DNA of 64,000 bases from NCBI RefSeq assembly GCF_001905125.1, contig NZ_LWLE01000034.1, forward strand, positions 220,714 to 284,713, read 5' to 3'. This document shows positions 49,324-57,609 of the stretch, one piece after another. Both the position numbers and the translations under genes were made by a program. The stretch's first letter is position 1. The number at the start of each line of letters is the position of its first letter. This DNA is from Streptomyces sp. TSRI0281 (GTDB lineage: Bacteria; Actinomycetota; Actinomycetes; Streptomycetales; Streptomycetaceae). The notes beneath the pieces were generated by a model that saw only the letters and a program-made list of their open reading frames with translations, was not told the origin of the DNA and did not search any database.

Positions 49324-50240
49324 GCGGGACGGCCCGTCCGACGGCCGGGAGCGTCACCGTCCGCGTCCCCGCCAAGGTCAACGCGCAGCTCGCCGTCGGC
49401 GCCGCGCGCCCCGACGGTTTCCACGACCTGGCCAACGTCTTCCTCGCCGTCGGCCTGTACGACGAGGTCACCGCCACCCCGGCCGACGAGCTGACGATCA
49501 CCTGCTCCGGCCCGGACGCCGCCCAGGTTCCGCTGGACACCGGCAACCTCGCCGCCCGCGCCGCGCTCGCGCTGGCCGCACGCCACGGCATCGCCCCCGG
49601 CGTGCACCTCCACATCACCAAGGACATCCCGGTCGCGGGCGGCATGGCGGGGGGCAGCGCCGACGGGGCCGCCGCCCTGCTGGCCTGCGACGCTCTGTGG
49701 GGCACCGGCGCCACCCGCGAGGAACTGCTCGCCATCTGCGCCGAGCTGGGCAGCGACGTCCCCTTCAGCCTGGTCGGCGGGGCGGCGCTCGGCGTCGGAC
49801 GCGGTGAACAGCTCACCCCCGTCGAGGTCGGCGGCACCTTCCACTGGGTCTTCGCGGTCGCCGACGGGGGGCTCTCCACCCCGGCGGTGTACGGCGAGTT
49901 CGACCGGCTCACCGCCGGTACGGACGTCCCCGCGCCCACCGCGTCCGAAGCGCTCCTGGACGCCCTTCGCTCCGGCGACTCCGGCGCACTCGCGGCGACC
50001 CTGAGCAACGGCCTCCAGCCCGCCGCGCTCTCCCTGCGGCCCTCGCTGGCCGACACCCTCGCCGCGGGCACCGGGGCGGGCGCCCTGGCCGCGCTGGTCT
50101 CCGGCTCCGGGCCGACCACCGCGTTCCTGGTGGCGGACGAGGCATCCGCCCGCAAGGTGGCCGACGCCCTGCTCGGCTCCGGGACCTGCCGGAACGCGCG
50201 GATCGCGGTGTCGCCCGCCCCCGGTGCGACCGTCGTCTGA
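49320..50240 (+). CDS. ispE: 4-diphosphocytidyl-2-C-methyl-D-erythritol kinase IspE
   Basis: The 306-residue GHMP kinase has VRVPAKVNAQLAVG near the N terminus, IPVAGGMAGGSADGAAALL near residue 102 (phosphate loop) and LVSGSGPTTAFLV near residue 262. The usual PAKINL is PAKVNA here. It phosphorylates CDP-methylerythritol in the MEP isoprenoid pathway. GTG 49320 overlaps the rsmA stop, the standard rsmA-ispE pairing. Confidence 0.94.
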   Translation: MSGTARPTAGSVTVRVPAKVNAQLAVGAARPDGFHDLANVFLAVGLYDEVTATPADELTITCSGPDAAQVPLDTGNLAARAALALAARHGIAPGVHLHITKDIPVAGGMAGGSADGAAALLACDALWGTGATREELLAICAELGSDVPFSLVGGAALGVGRGEQLTPVEVGGTFHWVFAVADGGLSTPAVYGEFDRLTAGTDVPAPTASEALLDALRSGDSGALAATLSNGLQPAALSLRPSLADTLAAGTGAGALAALVSGSGPTTAFLVADEASARKVADALLGSGTCRNARIAVSPAPGATVV

Positions 50241-50315
50241 CGACGCCGGGTACTCAGACGGGAATTGAGTACGGTCGCGCTCCCGCCCCCGGGCGATCGG
50301 CGCGACCGTATCCGC

Positions 50316-51638
50316 ATGGGATCAAGTGTTCGTACGGGATCGAGTGTTCGTGAACTGGCCGGGGCGACGCCCGCCACCCGGGACCGCTACATCGACCTGC
50401 TGCGCGTCGCCTCGCTCGGCACCGTCGTCCTCGGCCACTGGCTGATGGCCGCCGTCACATCCGACGGCGTCGGCAACCTGCTCGCGGTCGTCCCCGGCCT
50501 CCAGCTGCTGACCTGGGTGCTCCAGATCATGCCGGTGTTCTTCTTCGTCGGCGGCTTCTCGCACGCCCTGTCCTACCGCTCCCTGCTCCGCAAGCGCCCC
50601 GAGGGCTCCACGGACTCCGTCTACTCCGCCTTCCTGCGGGCCAGGCTCCAGCGGCTGCTGCGGCCCACCGTGGTCTTCATCCTGGTCTGGGGAACGGCCG
50701 CGCTGATCGTCCAGCTGCTGGGCGGGGGCGGCGGGCTCACCGGGGTCACGCTGCGGCTGGTGACCCAGCCGCTCTGGTTCATCGGGATCTACCTCGCCAT
50801 GGTGGCGTTCACCCCGCCGCTGCTGAAGCTGCACGAGCGCTACGGCTGGGGCGCCTTCGCCGCGCTCGCCGGTGCCGCGGTCGCCGTCGACGTCCTGCGG
50901 TTCGCCGCCTCGGTCCCGTACGTCTCGTTCCTGAACTTCGCCTTCGTCTGGCTCGCGGTCCACCAGCTCGGATTCCTGCGTGCCGACGGCCGCATCCGCC
51001 GCCCCGCCCTGCTCGCCGGGGCCGGACTGGTCTCCGCCGCCGCGCTCGTGGCCCTGGGCCCGTATCCGCTGTCCATGGTCGGGATGCCCGGCGAGAAGGT
51101 CAGCAACATGGCCCCGCCGACCCTCGCCCTGCTCTGCCACGGCCTCTGGCTCGTCGGCGCGGTCGAGCTGCTGCGCGGGCCCGGCGCCCGCCTCGTCGCC
51201 CGGCCCCGGGTCTGGCGCACCGTCGTCGCCGCCAACGGGATGGCGATGACCGCGTTCCTCTGGCACCTCACCGCGATGCTCGGGGTGTACGGGGCGATGC
51301 TCGCCCTCGACGTCCCGCTGCCCGAACCGGCCACCGGCGCCTGGTGGGCCCAGGTCCCGTTCCGGCTCGCGGCGGCCGCCGCCGTCACCGCGGGACTGGT
51401 CGCCGTCTTCCGCACCTTCGAACGACCCGTCTCCGCCGTGCCGGGCAAGGGCTCCGGCCCCGTCTCGGCGCTCGGGGCGACGCTCTGCCTGCTCGGTGTG
51501 CTCGGCCTGTCCATGGTGGGCTTCGGCGGGCTCCTGGAGGGACACACCGCGCTGCTCATCGCGGTACGGGTCAGTGCCCCGGCCGCCGTCGCGATGGCGC
51601 TCGGCGGCTGGCTCCTGGTGGAACGCGCGGGGCGCTGA
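50316..51638 (+). CDS. Membrane acyltransferase (acyltransferase 3 family)
   Basis: The 440-residue protein has an N-terminal RYIDLLRVASLGTVVLGHW segment with the family Arg and His (RxxDxxR...H). About ten membrane helices follow, including the GGFSHALSYRSLL loop. Such enzymes O-acylate cell-wall or surface sugars or antibiotics. An in-frame TTG at 50265 would add 17 residues. I use ATG 50316, which begins just before the conserved block, though no strong ribosome site is seen for either. It sits between ispE and the ABC-F gene, and the three may be co-transcribed. Confidence 0.85.
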   Translation: MGSSVRTGSSVRELAGATPATRDRYIDLLRVASLGTVVLGHWLMAAVTSDGVGNLLAVVPGLQLLTWVLQIMPVFFFVGGFSHALSYRSLLRKRPEGSTDSVYSAFLRARLQRLLRPTVVFILVWGTAALIVQLLGGGGGLTGVTLRLVTQPLWFIGIYLAMVAFTPPLLKLHERYGWGAFAALAGAAVAVDVLRFAASVPYVSFLNFAFVWLAVHQLGFLRADGRIRRPALLAGAGLVSAAALVALGPYPLSMVGMPGEKVSNMAPPTLALLCHGLWLVGAVELLRGPGARLVARPRVWRTVVAANGMAMTAFLWHLTAMLGVYGAMLALDVPLPEPATGAWWAQVPFRLAAAAAVTAGLVAVFRTFERPVSAVPGKGSGPVSALGATLCLLGVLGLSMVGFGGLLEGHTALLIAVRVSAPAAVAMALGGWLLVERAGR

Positions 51639-51736
51639 ACGCGCTGCCGGTCCCGGACGGAGCCGGGGCCGGGGCGTCGGTGCCCCGCCGCGCCGTACTC
51701 TGGGGGAGTCGAACAGTCCCCCTGGGCAGGAGTGAA

Positions 51737-53554
51737 ATGGCCGTCAATCTGGTCAATGTCGAGCAGGTCAGCAAGGTGTACGGCACCCGTGCCCTGCTCG
51801 ACGGCGTATCCCTCGGGGTGTCCGAGGGCGACCGGATCGGTGTCGTCGGCCGCAACGGCGACGGCAAGACGACCCTCATCCGGATGCTCGCCAAGCTGGA
51901 GGAGGCGGACACCGGCAGGGTCACGCACAACGGCGGGCTGCGCCTCGGGGTCCTCACCCAGCACGACTCCCTCGACCCGTCGGCCACCATCCGCCACGAG
52001 GTCATCGGCGATCTCGCCGACCACGAGTGGGCGGGCAGCGCCAAGATCCGTGATGTGCTCACCGGGCTGTTCGGCGGGCTCGCCCTGCCCGGCTTCGAGC
52101 ACGGCCTGGACACCGTCATCGCCCCGCTCTCCGGTGGTGAGCGCCGCCGTATCGCGCTGGCCAAGCTGCTCATCGGCGAACCGGACCTGATCGTCCTGGA
52201 CGAGCCCACCAACCACCTCGACGTCGAGGGCATCTCCTGGCTGGCCGGACATCTGCGGGCCCGCCGCTCGGCGCTCGTCTGCGTCACGCACGACCGGTGG
52301 TTCCTCGACCAGGTCTGCACCAGCATGTGGGACGTCCAGCGCGGCACGGTCCACGAGTACGAGGGCGGCTACAGCGACTACGTCTTCGCCCGCGCCGAAC
52401 GGGAGCGGATCGCCGCGACCGAGGAGTCCAAGCGCCAGAACCTGATGCGCAAGGAGCTGGCCTGGCTGCGCCGCGGCGCCCCCGCCCGTACGTCGAAGCC
52501 GCGCTACCGCATCGAGGCCGCCAACGAGCTGATCGCCGATGTGCCGCCGCCGCGCGACACCAGCGAGCTGATGAAGTTCGCCAACGCCCGCCTCGGCAAG
52601 ACCGTCTTCGACCTGGAGGACGTGACCATCCAGGCCGGGCCCAAGACGCTGCTCACCCACCTCACCTGGCAGCTCGGTCCGGGCGACCGGATCGGCCTGG
52701 TGGGGGTCAACGGCGCGGGCAAGACCTCGCTGCTGCGGGCGCTGGAGGAGGCATGCCGTACGCAGGGCGAGGAGCAGCCGGCCGCCGGAAAGGTCATCGT
52801 CGGCAAGACCGTCCGACTGGCCTACCTCTCCCAGGAGGTCAGCGAGCTGCCCCCGAACCTGCGGGTGCTGGAAGCCGTCCAGCAGGTGCGCGACCGGGTC
52901 GACCTGGGCAAGGGCCGCGAGATGACCGCGGGCCAGCTCTGCGAGCAGTTCGGCTTCTCGAAGGAGAAGCAGTGGACCCCGGTCGGCGACCTGTCCGGCG
53001 GTGAGCGGCGCAGGCTGCAGATCCTGCGGCTGCTGATGGCCGAGCCCAACGTCCTCTTCCTCGACGAGCCGACCAACGACCTCGACATCGAGACCCTGAC
53101 CCAGCTGGAGGACCTCCTCGACGGCTGGCCCGGGTCGATGATCGTGATCTCCCACGACCGGTTCTTCATCGAGCGGACCACGGACCGGGTGATGGCGCTG
53201 CTCGGCGACCGCGCACTGCGGATGCTGCCGCGCGGGATCGACGAGTACCTGGAGCGCAGGCAGCGGATGGAGGAGACGGCCACGCCGTCCGCCGCCCCGG
53301 CAGCGCCCGGCCGGACGTCCGCGCCGGTCCCCGCCGTGTCGCCGCAGGAGGCTCGGGCGGCGAAGAAGGAACTCCAGAAGGTCGAACGGCAGCTCGACAA
53401 GATGTCGACGCGGGAAACCACCCTGCACGCGCAGATCGCCGACAACGCCACCGACTTCGAGAAGGTCGCCAAGCTCGACGCCGAGCTGCGCGAGCTGGTC
53501 ACCGAGCGCGATGTGCTGGAGATGCGCTGGCTGGAGCTGGCCGAGGACGCCTGA
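51737..53554 (+). CDS. ABC-F family ATP-binding protein
   Basis: The 605-residue soluble protein has two ABC ATPase domains. Domain 1 has Walker A VGRNGDGKTT near residue 36, signature LSGGERRRIA and Walker B LIVLDEPTNHLD. Domain 2 has Walker A VGVNGAGKTS near residue 325, LSGGERRRLQ and VLFLDEPTNDLD. An ARLGK-containing linker joins them and a C-terminal coiled coil (KKELQKVERQLDKM) ends the protein. No membrane domain is present. ABC-F proteins act on the ribosome as translation factors or in antibiotic resistance; this one is the housekeeping Uup/EttA-like type found next to ispE in Streptomyces. A caggag site precedes ATG 51737. Confidence 0.94.
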   Translation: MAVNLVNVEQVSKVYGTRALLDGVSLGVSEGDRIGVVGRNGDGKTTLIRMLAKLEEADTGRVTHNGGLRLGVLTQHDSLDPSATIRHEVIGDLADHEWAGSAKIRDVLTGLFGGLALPGFEHGLDTVIAPLSGGERRRIALAKLLIGEPDLIVLDEPTNHLDVEGISWLAGHLRARRSALVCVTHDRWFLDQVCTSMWDVQRGTVHEYEGGYSDYVFARAERERIAATEESKRQNLMRKELAWLRRGAPARTSKPRYRIEAANELIADVPPPRDTSELMKFANARLGKTVFDLEDVTIQAGPKTLLTHLTWQLGPGDRIGLVGVNGAGKTSLLRALEEACRTQGEEQPAAGKVIVGKTVRLAYLSQEVSELPPNLRVLEAVQQVRDRVDLGKGREMTAGQLCEQFGFSKEKQWTPVGDLSGGERRRLQILRLLMAEPNVLFLDEPTNDLDIETLTQLEDLLDGWPGSMIVISHDRFFIERTTDRVMALLGDRALRMLPRGIDEYLERRQRMEETATPSAAPAAPGRTSAPVPAVSPQEARAAKKELQKVERQLDKMSTRETTLHAQIADNATDFEKVAKLDAELRELVTERDVLEMRWLELAEDA

Positions 53555-53689
53555 CGTCCACGGTGTGACGGGGTGGTGAAGGCGGGGCGGGCGGTACGGA
53601 TGGTGCGGGCGGGGCGGGTGGTAGAAAGAAGCCCCGCCCGGGGTTGAGGTGAACCCTGCGGAACGGGGCCGCACGAGGGGGACGTACCG

Positions 53690-55381
53690 ATGACTCAGCC
53701 GCCCGGCCGGCAACCGCCGCAGGGAGGCTTCGGGGCACCGTTCGATCCGCCGCCCGGTCTGTACGGGCAGCCTCCGCAGCAGCAACAGCCGTACGGGCAG
53801 CCTTCGCCACAGCCGTACGGGCAGCCGCAACAGCCCCCTCAGTCGCAGCCGTACGGGCAGCCGCCGCAGCATCAGCAGCCCTCGCCCTACGGGCAGCCCC
53901 CGCAGCCCCCGCAAGTCGGCGCCTCCGGGCCCGGCGGGCGTTCCCGGCGCGGGACCGTGGGCATCGTCTCCGCCGCGCTCGCCGGAGTCCTGATCGTCGG
54001 CGCGGGCGTCTGGTTCGCCGTGGGCAACGGCGACAGTGGTGGCCACGACGCCAAGAAGCCCGTCGCCGAGAAGAGCGACGAACCCGGTGCACAGGGCGGT
54101 CCGTCCGGCGCCGGGGCGAGTCCGGCCCCCGGGCCCGACCAGCTCAACGCGGGGCGCGAGGACGGGGAGAGCAAGGTTCTCTGGACCCAGCAGAACGGGG
54201 TCGACCTGCCGCGCAACGGCGCCGACGCCCAAGGCCCGTGGCTCGTCGGCGACACCGTGGTGAAGGCCATGTACCGCACGGTGTCCGCCTATTCGGTCAT
54301 CGACGGCAAGCGGAAGTGGAGCCTGAGCCTCGCATCCAACGTCTGTGCCGCCCCGACCCGGGCGGCCACCGACGGCAGGATCGTCATCGGTGTCAACGAC
54401 GGCACCGCCGACGACGCGTACTGCGACCACCTCCAGATGATCGACCTCACCACCGGCAAGGCCGGCTGGCGCAAGGGCTATGACCGGCCCGGCGCCTGGG
54501 ACGGGCTCTCCGACGTCACCATGGCGATCAACGGTGACGTCGTGACCGTGGGACGGACCAGCCGCACGGATGCCTACCGGATCAGTGACGGCAAGGTGCT
54601 GTGGGGCAAACTGCCCGGCAACTGCCAGCCGTTCGGCTTCGTCAGCGGCGACCTGCCGCTCGCCGCCACCAGCTGCCAGACCGAGGCCGACGACCACAAG
54701 GAGCAGCAGGTACAGCGGATCGATCCGGCCACCGGCAAGGTCCGGTGGACGTACAAGGTCAAGAAGGGCTGGCAGGTCGACCAGTTCTACTCGGTCAGCC
54801 CGCCGGTGGTCTCCCTGAAGAAGGGGGAGGACCAGTGGGCCGTCGCCGTGCTCAACGCCGATGGCACCTACCGCTCCCAGCTCGTCGGCGGCAGCGACGA
54901 CTACGGGCCGAGCTGTGCCAAGGAACGGCGTACCCAGGGCAAGAACCTCGACAACTGCCTGGGCGTCGCGACCGACGCCGCCACCGACACGTTCTACCTG
55001 GCGACGAAGCCCAAGCCCGGTGCGAGGGACCTCACCAACGCCGTCGTGGCCTTCGACCTGAACACCGGCGCCTCGAAGTGGAAGGCCGCCGCGCCCGCCG
55101 GGCAGACCCTGATGCCGTTGCGCGTCGAGGGCGGCAAGGTGCTGATGTATCTGAGTGCGGCCAAGGGCAAGGGCGGTGGCATCATGTCGCTCCCGCCGAC
55201 GGGGGGAGCACCGCAACCGGTCCTGCGGCACCCGGCGTCCGCCGCCGCCGTGGAGCGCGGCTTCTTCAGCCCGATGGTCGCGTACGCGGACGGGCGGACG
55301 CTGCTCATGCATCCCACCGTCAGCGGAGTCACCGACGAGGAGGAGAAGGCCATGCTGACCATGGTCGCCTTCGGTGACTGA
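53690..55381 (+). CDS. Membrane-anchored PQQ-like beta-propeller protein, paralogue 1
   Basis: The 563-residue protein has a Gly/Pro/Gln-rich cytoplasmic tail (about residues 1-85, with repeated PYGQP units) and one membrane helix at about 88-110 (AALAGVLIVGAGVWFAVG). An outer domain of PQQ-like propeller strands follows, with repeated LTTGKAGWRKG / ATGKVRWTYK blades. Four or more cysteines such as NCQPFGF and SCQTEAD could form disulfides. No enzyme motif is seen; it may bind cell-wall components or other proteins. It is the first of three tandem paralogues. A tagaaagaagccccgc leader 70 bases upstream is shared with paralogue 2. Confidence 0.85.
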   Translation: MTQPPGRQPPQGGFGAPFDPPPGLYGQPPQQQQPYGQPSPQPYGQPQQPPQSQPYGQPPQHQQPSPYGQPPQPPQVGASGPGGRSRRGTVGIVSAALAGVLIVGAGVWFAVGNGDSGGHDAKKPVAEKSDEPGAQGGPSGAGASPAPGPDQLNAGREDGESKVLWTQQNGVDLPRNGADAQGPWLVGDTVVKAMYRTVSAYSVIDGKRKWSLSLASNVCAAPTRAATDGRIVIGVNDGTADDAYCDHLQMIDLTTGKAGWRKGYDRPGAWDGLSDVTMAINGDVVTVGRTSRTDAYRISDGKVLWGKLPGNCQPFGFVSGDLPLAATSCQTEADDHKEQQVQRIDPATGKVRWTYKVKKGWQVDQFYSVSPPVVSLKKGEDQWAVAVLNADGTYRSQLVGGSDDYGPSCAKERRTQGKNLDNCLGVATDAATDTFYLATKPKPGARDLTNAVVAFDLNTGASKWKAAAPAGQTLMPLRVEGGKVLMYLSAAKGKGGGIMSLPPTGGAPQPVLRHPASAAAVERGFFSPMVAYADGRTLLMHPTVSGVTDEEEKAMLTMVAFGD

Positions 55382-55616
55382 GGATCAGGTCCGGCCGGGG
55401 CATAACGAGGGCATCACAAGGCGGTTCTCCCTTGGGAACAGGGGATGGGCCGACCCGGTGTCCGCTGTGTTGGGGGTGGTACAAAGAAGCCCCGCTCGAC
55501 TGTCGTAACACTGCGGGAGCCATGCCCGATTCGCTCCTTTCCGAGGGGATTTCAGCCCAGCGGAATCGCGGGGGAGACCGGAACGGGCACCGGACCGCAC
55601 GAAGGGGGACGTGCTG

Positions 55617-57524
55617 ATGACCCAGCCGCCCAGCCAGCAACCGCCGCAGGGAGGCTTCGGGGCTCCGCAGGGGCCTCCGCAGGGAGCTCCTCAGCCGCCG
55701 CACCAGGCCCAGCCGCCCCAGCCGCCGCAGGCGCCGCCGCCCGCGCAGCCCCCGGCCGGCCCCCCGCAGACGCCGCCCCCCGGACAGCCCGGCTACGGCT
55801 ATCCGCAGGCGCCGGGCCAGGACCCCGGAGGCTACGGCTATCCCCAGGCCCCCGGACAGGCGCCCGCGCAGGCCCCGGGACCGTACGCCCAGCAGCCCGG
55901 ACCGTACGGTCAGCAGGCCGCGGGCCCGTACGCCCAGCAGCCGGGCCCGTACGGTCAGCAGGCCGCGGGTCCGTACGGCCAGCAGGCCCCGGCCGGTTAC
56001 GGCTATCCGCAGCAGCAGTACCCCGGCGCTCCCGTGCCCGGCGGCCCGGCCGGATCCGGCGGCGGCGGCGGTGGCGGCCTCCTCAAGGGCAAGCCCGCCG
56101 TCCTCGGTGCCGCGGCGCTCGCCGTCGTCCTGGTCGTCGGCGCCGGTGTCTGGTTCGCCGTGGGCGGGGGCGACGACGACAAGAAGCCCGTCGCCAACGG
56201 GAGCACCGGCCCCAAGGCGCCCAGCGGTTCGCCCACGGTCGACGAGGGCGACGGCAACGGTGACGGCCGCGCGGTGGACGACGACCTCAACGCCGGGCGC
56301 AAGCCGGGCGAGGCGAAGGTGCTCTGGCTCCAGACGAACGATGTCGACCTGCCGCGCAACGGCGCCGACGTGTACGGGCCCTGGACCGTCGGGGACACCG
56401 TCGTCAAGGCCATGTACCGCGGCATCGCCGCCTACTCCGTGGCCGACGGCAAGCAGAAGTGGGCCCTCCCGCTTCCCGCCGATGTGTGCGCGACGCCCAA
56501 TCAGCCGACCGCCGACGGCAAGATCGTCCTCGGCGTGAAGAACGGCACCTCGGACAAGGCCGACTGCTCCGACCTCCAGATGATCGACCTCAACACCGGT
56601 AAGGCCGGCTGGAAGAAGTCGATCACGAAGAACGGCACCTGGGACCTGATGTCCGACATCGGTCTCGCGATCAGCGGCGACACCGTCACCGTCGGGCGCA
56701 CCAGCAACTCCAACGCGTTCCGCGTCAGCGACGGCAAGGAACTGTTCGGCAAGCCGTCGGGCAACTGCCAGCCCTTCGCGTTCGCGGGCGGCCCGAAGCT
56801 GATCGCCGCGACCAGCTGCCGCACCGACGACCTGGACAACCCGCAGCACCAGATCCAGGAGCTCGACCCCACCACCGGCAAGGCCAAGTGGACCTACCAG
56901 CCGCCGCGTGGCTGGGAGGTGAAGAAGGTCTACTCGGTGAGCCCGCTGATCGTCTCGCTCACCCAGAAGAAGAAGAAGCAGTGGTCCATCATCGCGCTCA
57001 AGGAGAACGGCACGCTCCGTTCCCAGCTGGTCAGCGACAAGGGTGACAAGCTCTCCACCAACTGCGGCCACGACTTCAGCATCTTCGGCGAGAAGCTCGA
57101 AGGGTGCAGCGGTGTCGCCGCCGACGCCAACACCTTCTACATCGCGACCGAGCCCGACTCCAGCGGCACCGGCCGGACCAACAAGGTCATCGCCTTCGAC
57201 CTGAACACCGGCAAGACCAAGTGGAAGGCCGACGCCCCGGCCGAGCGGGTGCTGCAGCCGCTGCGTATGGAGGGCGGCAACGTGCTGCTCTACATGGAGG
57301 CGAAGTACGACAAGGGCGGGGCGATCGCGACGCTCCCGCCGGCCGGGGGCACCCCCAGTGTCGTGCTCCAGCACCCGGACGGGACGACCCGCCTCGAAAG
57401 CAGCTTCTTCACCTCCAAGATCGCCTACGCGGGCGGCCGTTCCTTCGTCATGAGCGGGCGCATCAGCGCGAGCAACGACGAGAAGGAGAAGGAGCAGAAG
57501 ACGATGATGGTGTTCGGCAAGTGA
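55617..57524 (+). CDS. Membrane-anchored PQQ-like beta-propeller protein, paralogue 2
   Basis: The 635-residue protein is closely similar to paralogue 1 in the outer domain (NDVDLPRNGADVYGPWTVGD, NCQPFAFAGG, SCRTDD). It has a longer tail of repeated GPYGQQ and GYGYPQ units (residues 1-150) and a membrane helix at about 160-182 (AALAVVLVVGAGVWFAVGG). ATG 55617 is preceded by aaggggga; an in-frame GTG at 55611 is less well placed. Upstream, tacaaagaagccccgct repeats the leader of paralogue 1, so promoter and gene were duplicated together. Confidence 0.85.
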   Translation: MTQPPSQQPPQGGFGAPQGPPQGAPQPPHQAQPPQPPQAPPPAQPPAGPPQTPPPGQPGYGYPQAPGQDPGGYGYPQAPGQAPAQAPGPYAQQPGPYGQQAAGPYAQQPGPYGQQAAGPYGQQAPAGYGYPQQQYPGAPVPGGPAGSGGGGGGGLLKGKPAVLGAAALAVVLVVGAGVWFAVGGGDDDKKPVANGSTGPKAPSGSPTVDEGDGNGDGRAVDDDLNAGRKPGEAKVLWLQTNDVDLPRNGADVYGPWTVGDTVVKAMYRGIAAYSVADGKQKWALPLPADVCATPNQPTADGKIVLGVKNGTSDKADCSDLQMIDLNTGKAGWKKSITKNGTWDLMSDIGLAISGDTVTVGRTSNSNAFRVSDGKELFGKPSGNCQPFAFAGGPKLIAATSCRTDDLDNPQHQIQELDPTTGKAKWTYQPPRGWEVKKVYSVSPLIVSLTQKKKKQWSIIALKENGTLRSQLVSDKGDKLSTNCGHDFSIFGEKLEGCSGVAADANTFYIATEPDSSGTGRTNKVIAFDLNTGKTKWKADAPAERVLQPLRMEGGNVLLYMEAKYDKGGAIATLPPAGGTPSVVLQHPDGTTRLESSFFTSKIAYAGGRSFVMSGRISASNDEKEKEQKTMMVFGK

Positions 57525-57609
57525 CGGTTCACGACGGCACCCCACGGAATACGGCCGAAAGCCACCGGCCCCGACCCCACACACCCCCTTCTCCCGAGGT
57601 ACGTACGCC

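Noticed and set aside
50840..55312. A 1490-codon open frame on the minus strand
   Set aside because: It lies antisense to the acyltransferase, ABC-F and PQQ-propeller genes, which have full family motifs. High-GC DNA gives long empty frames opposite real genes.
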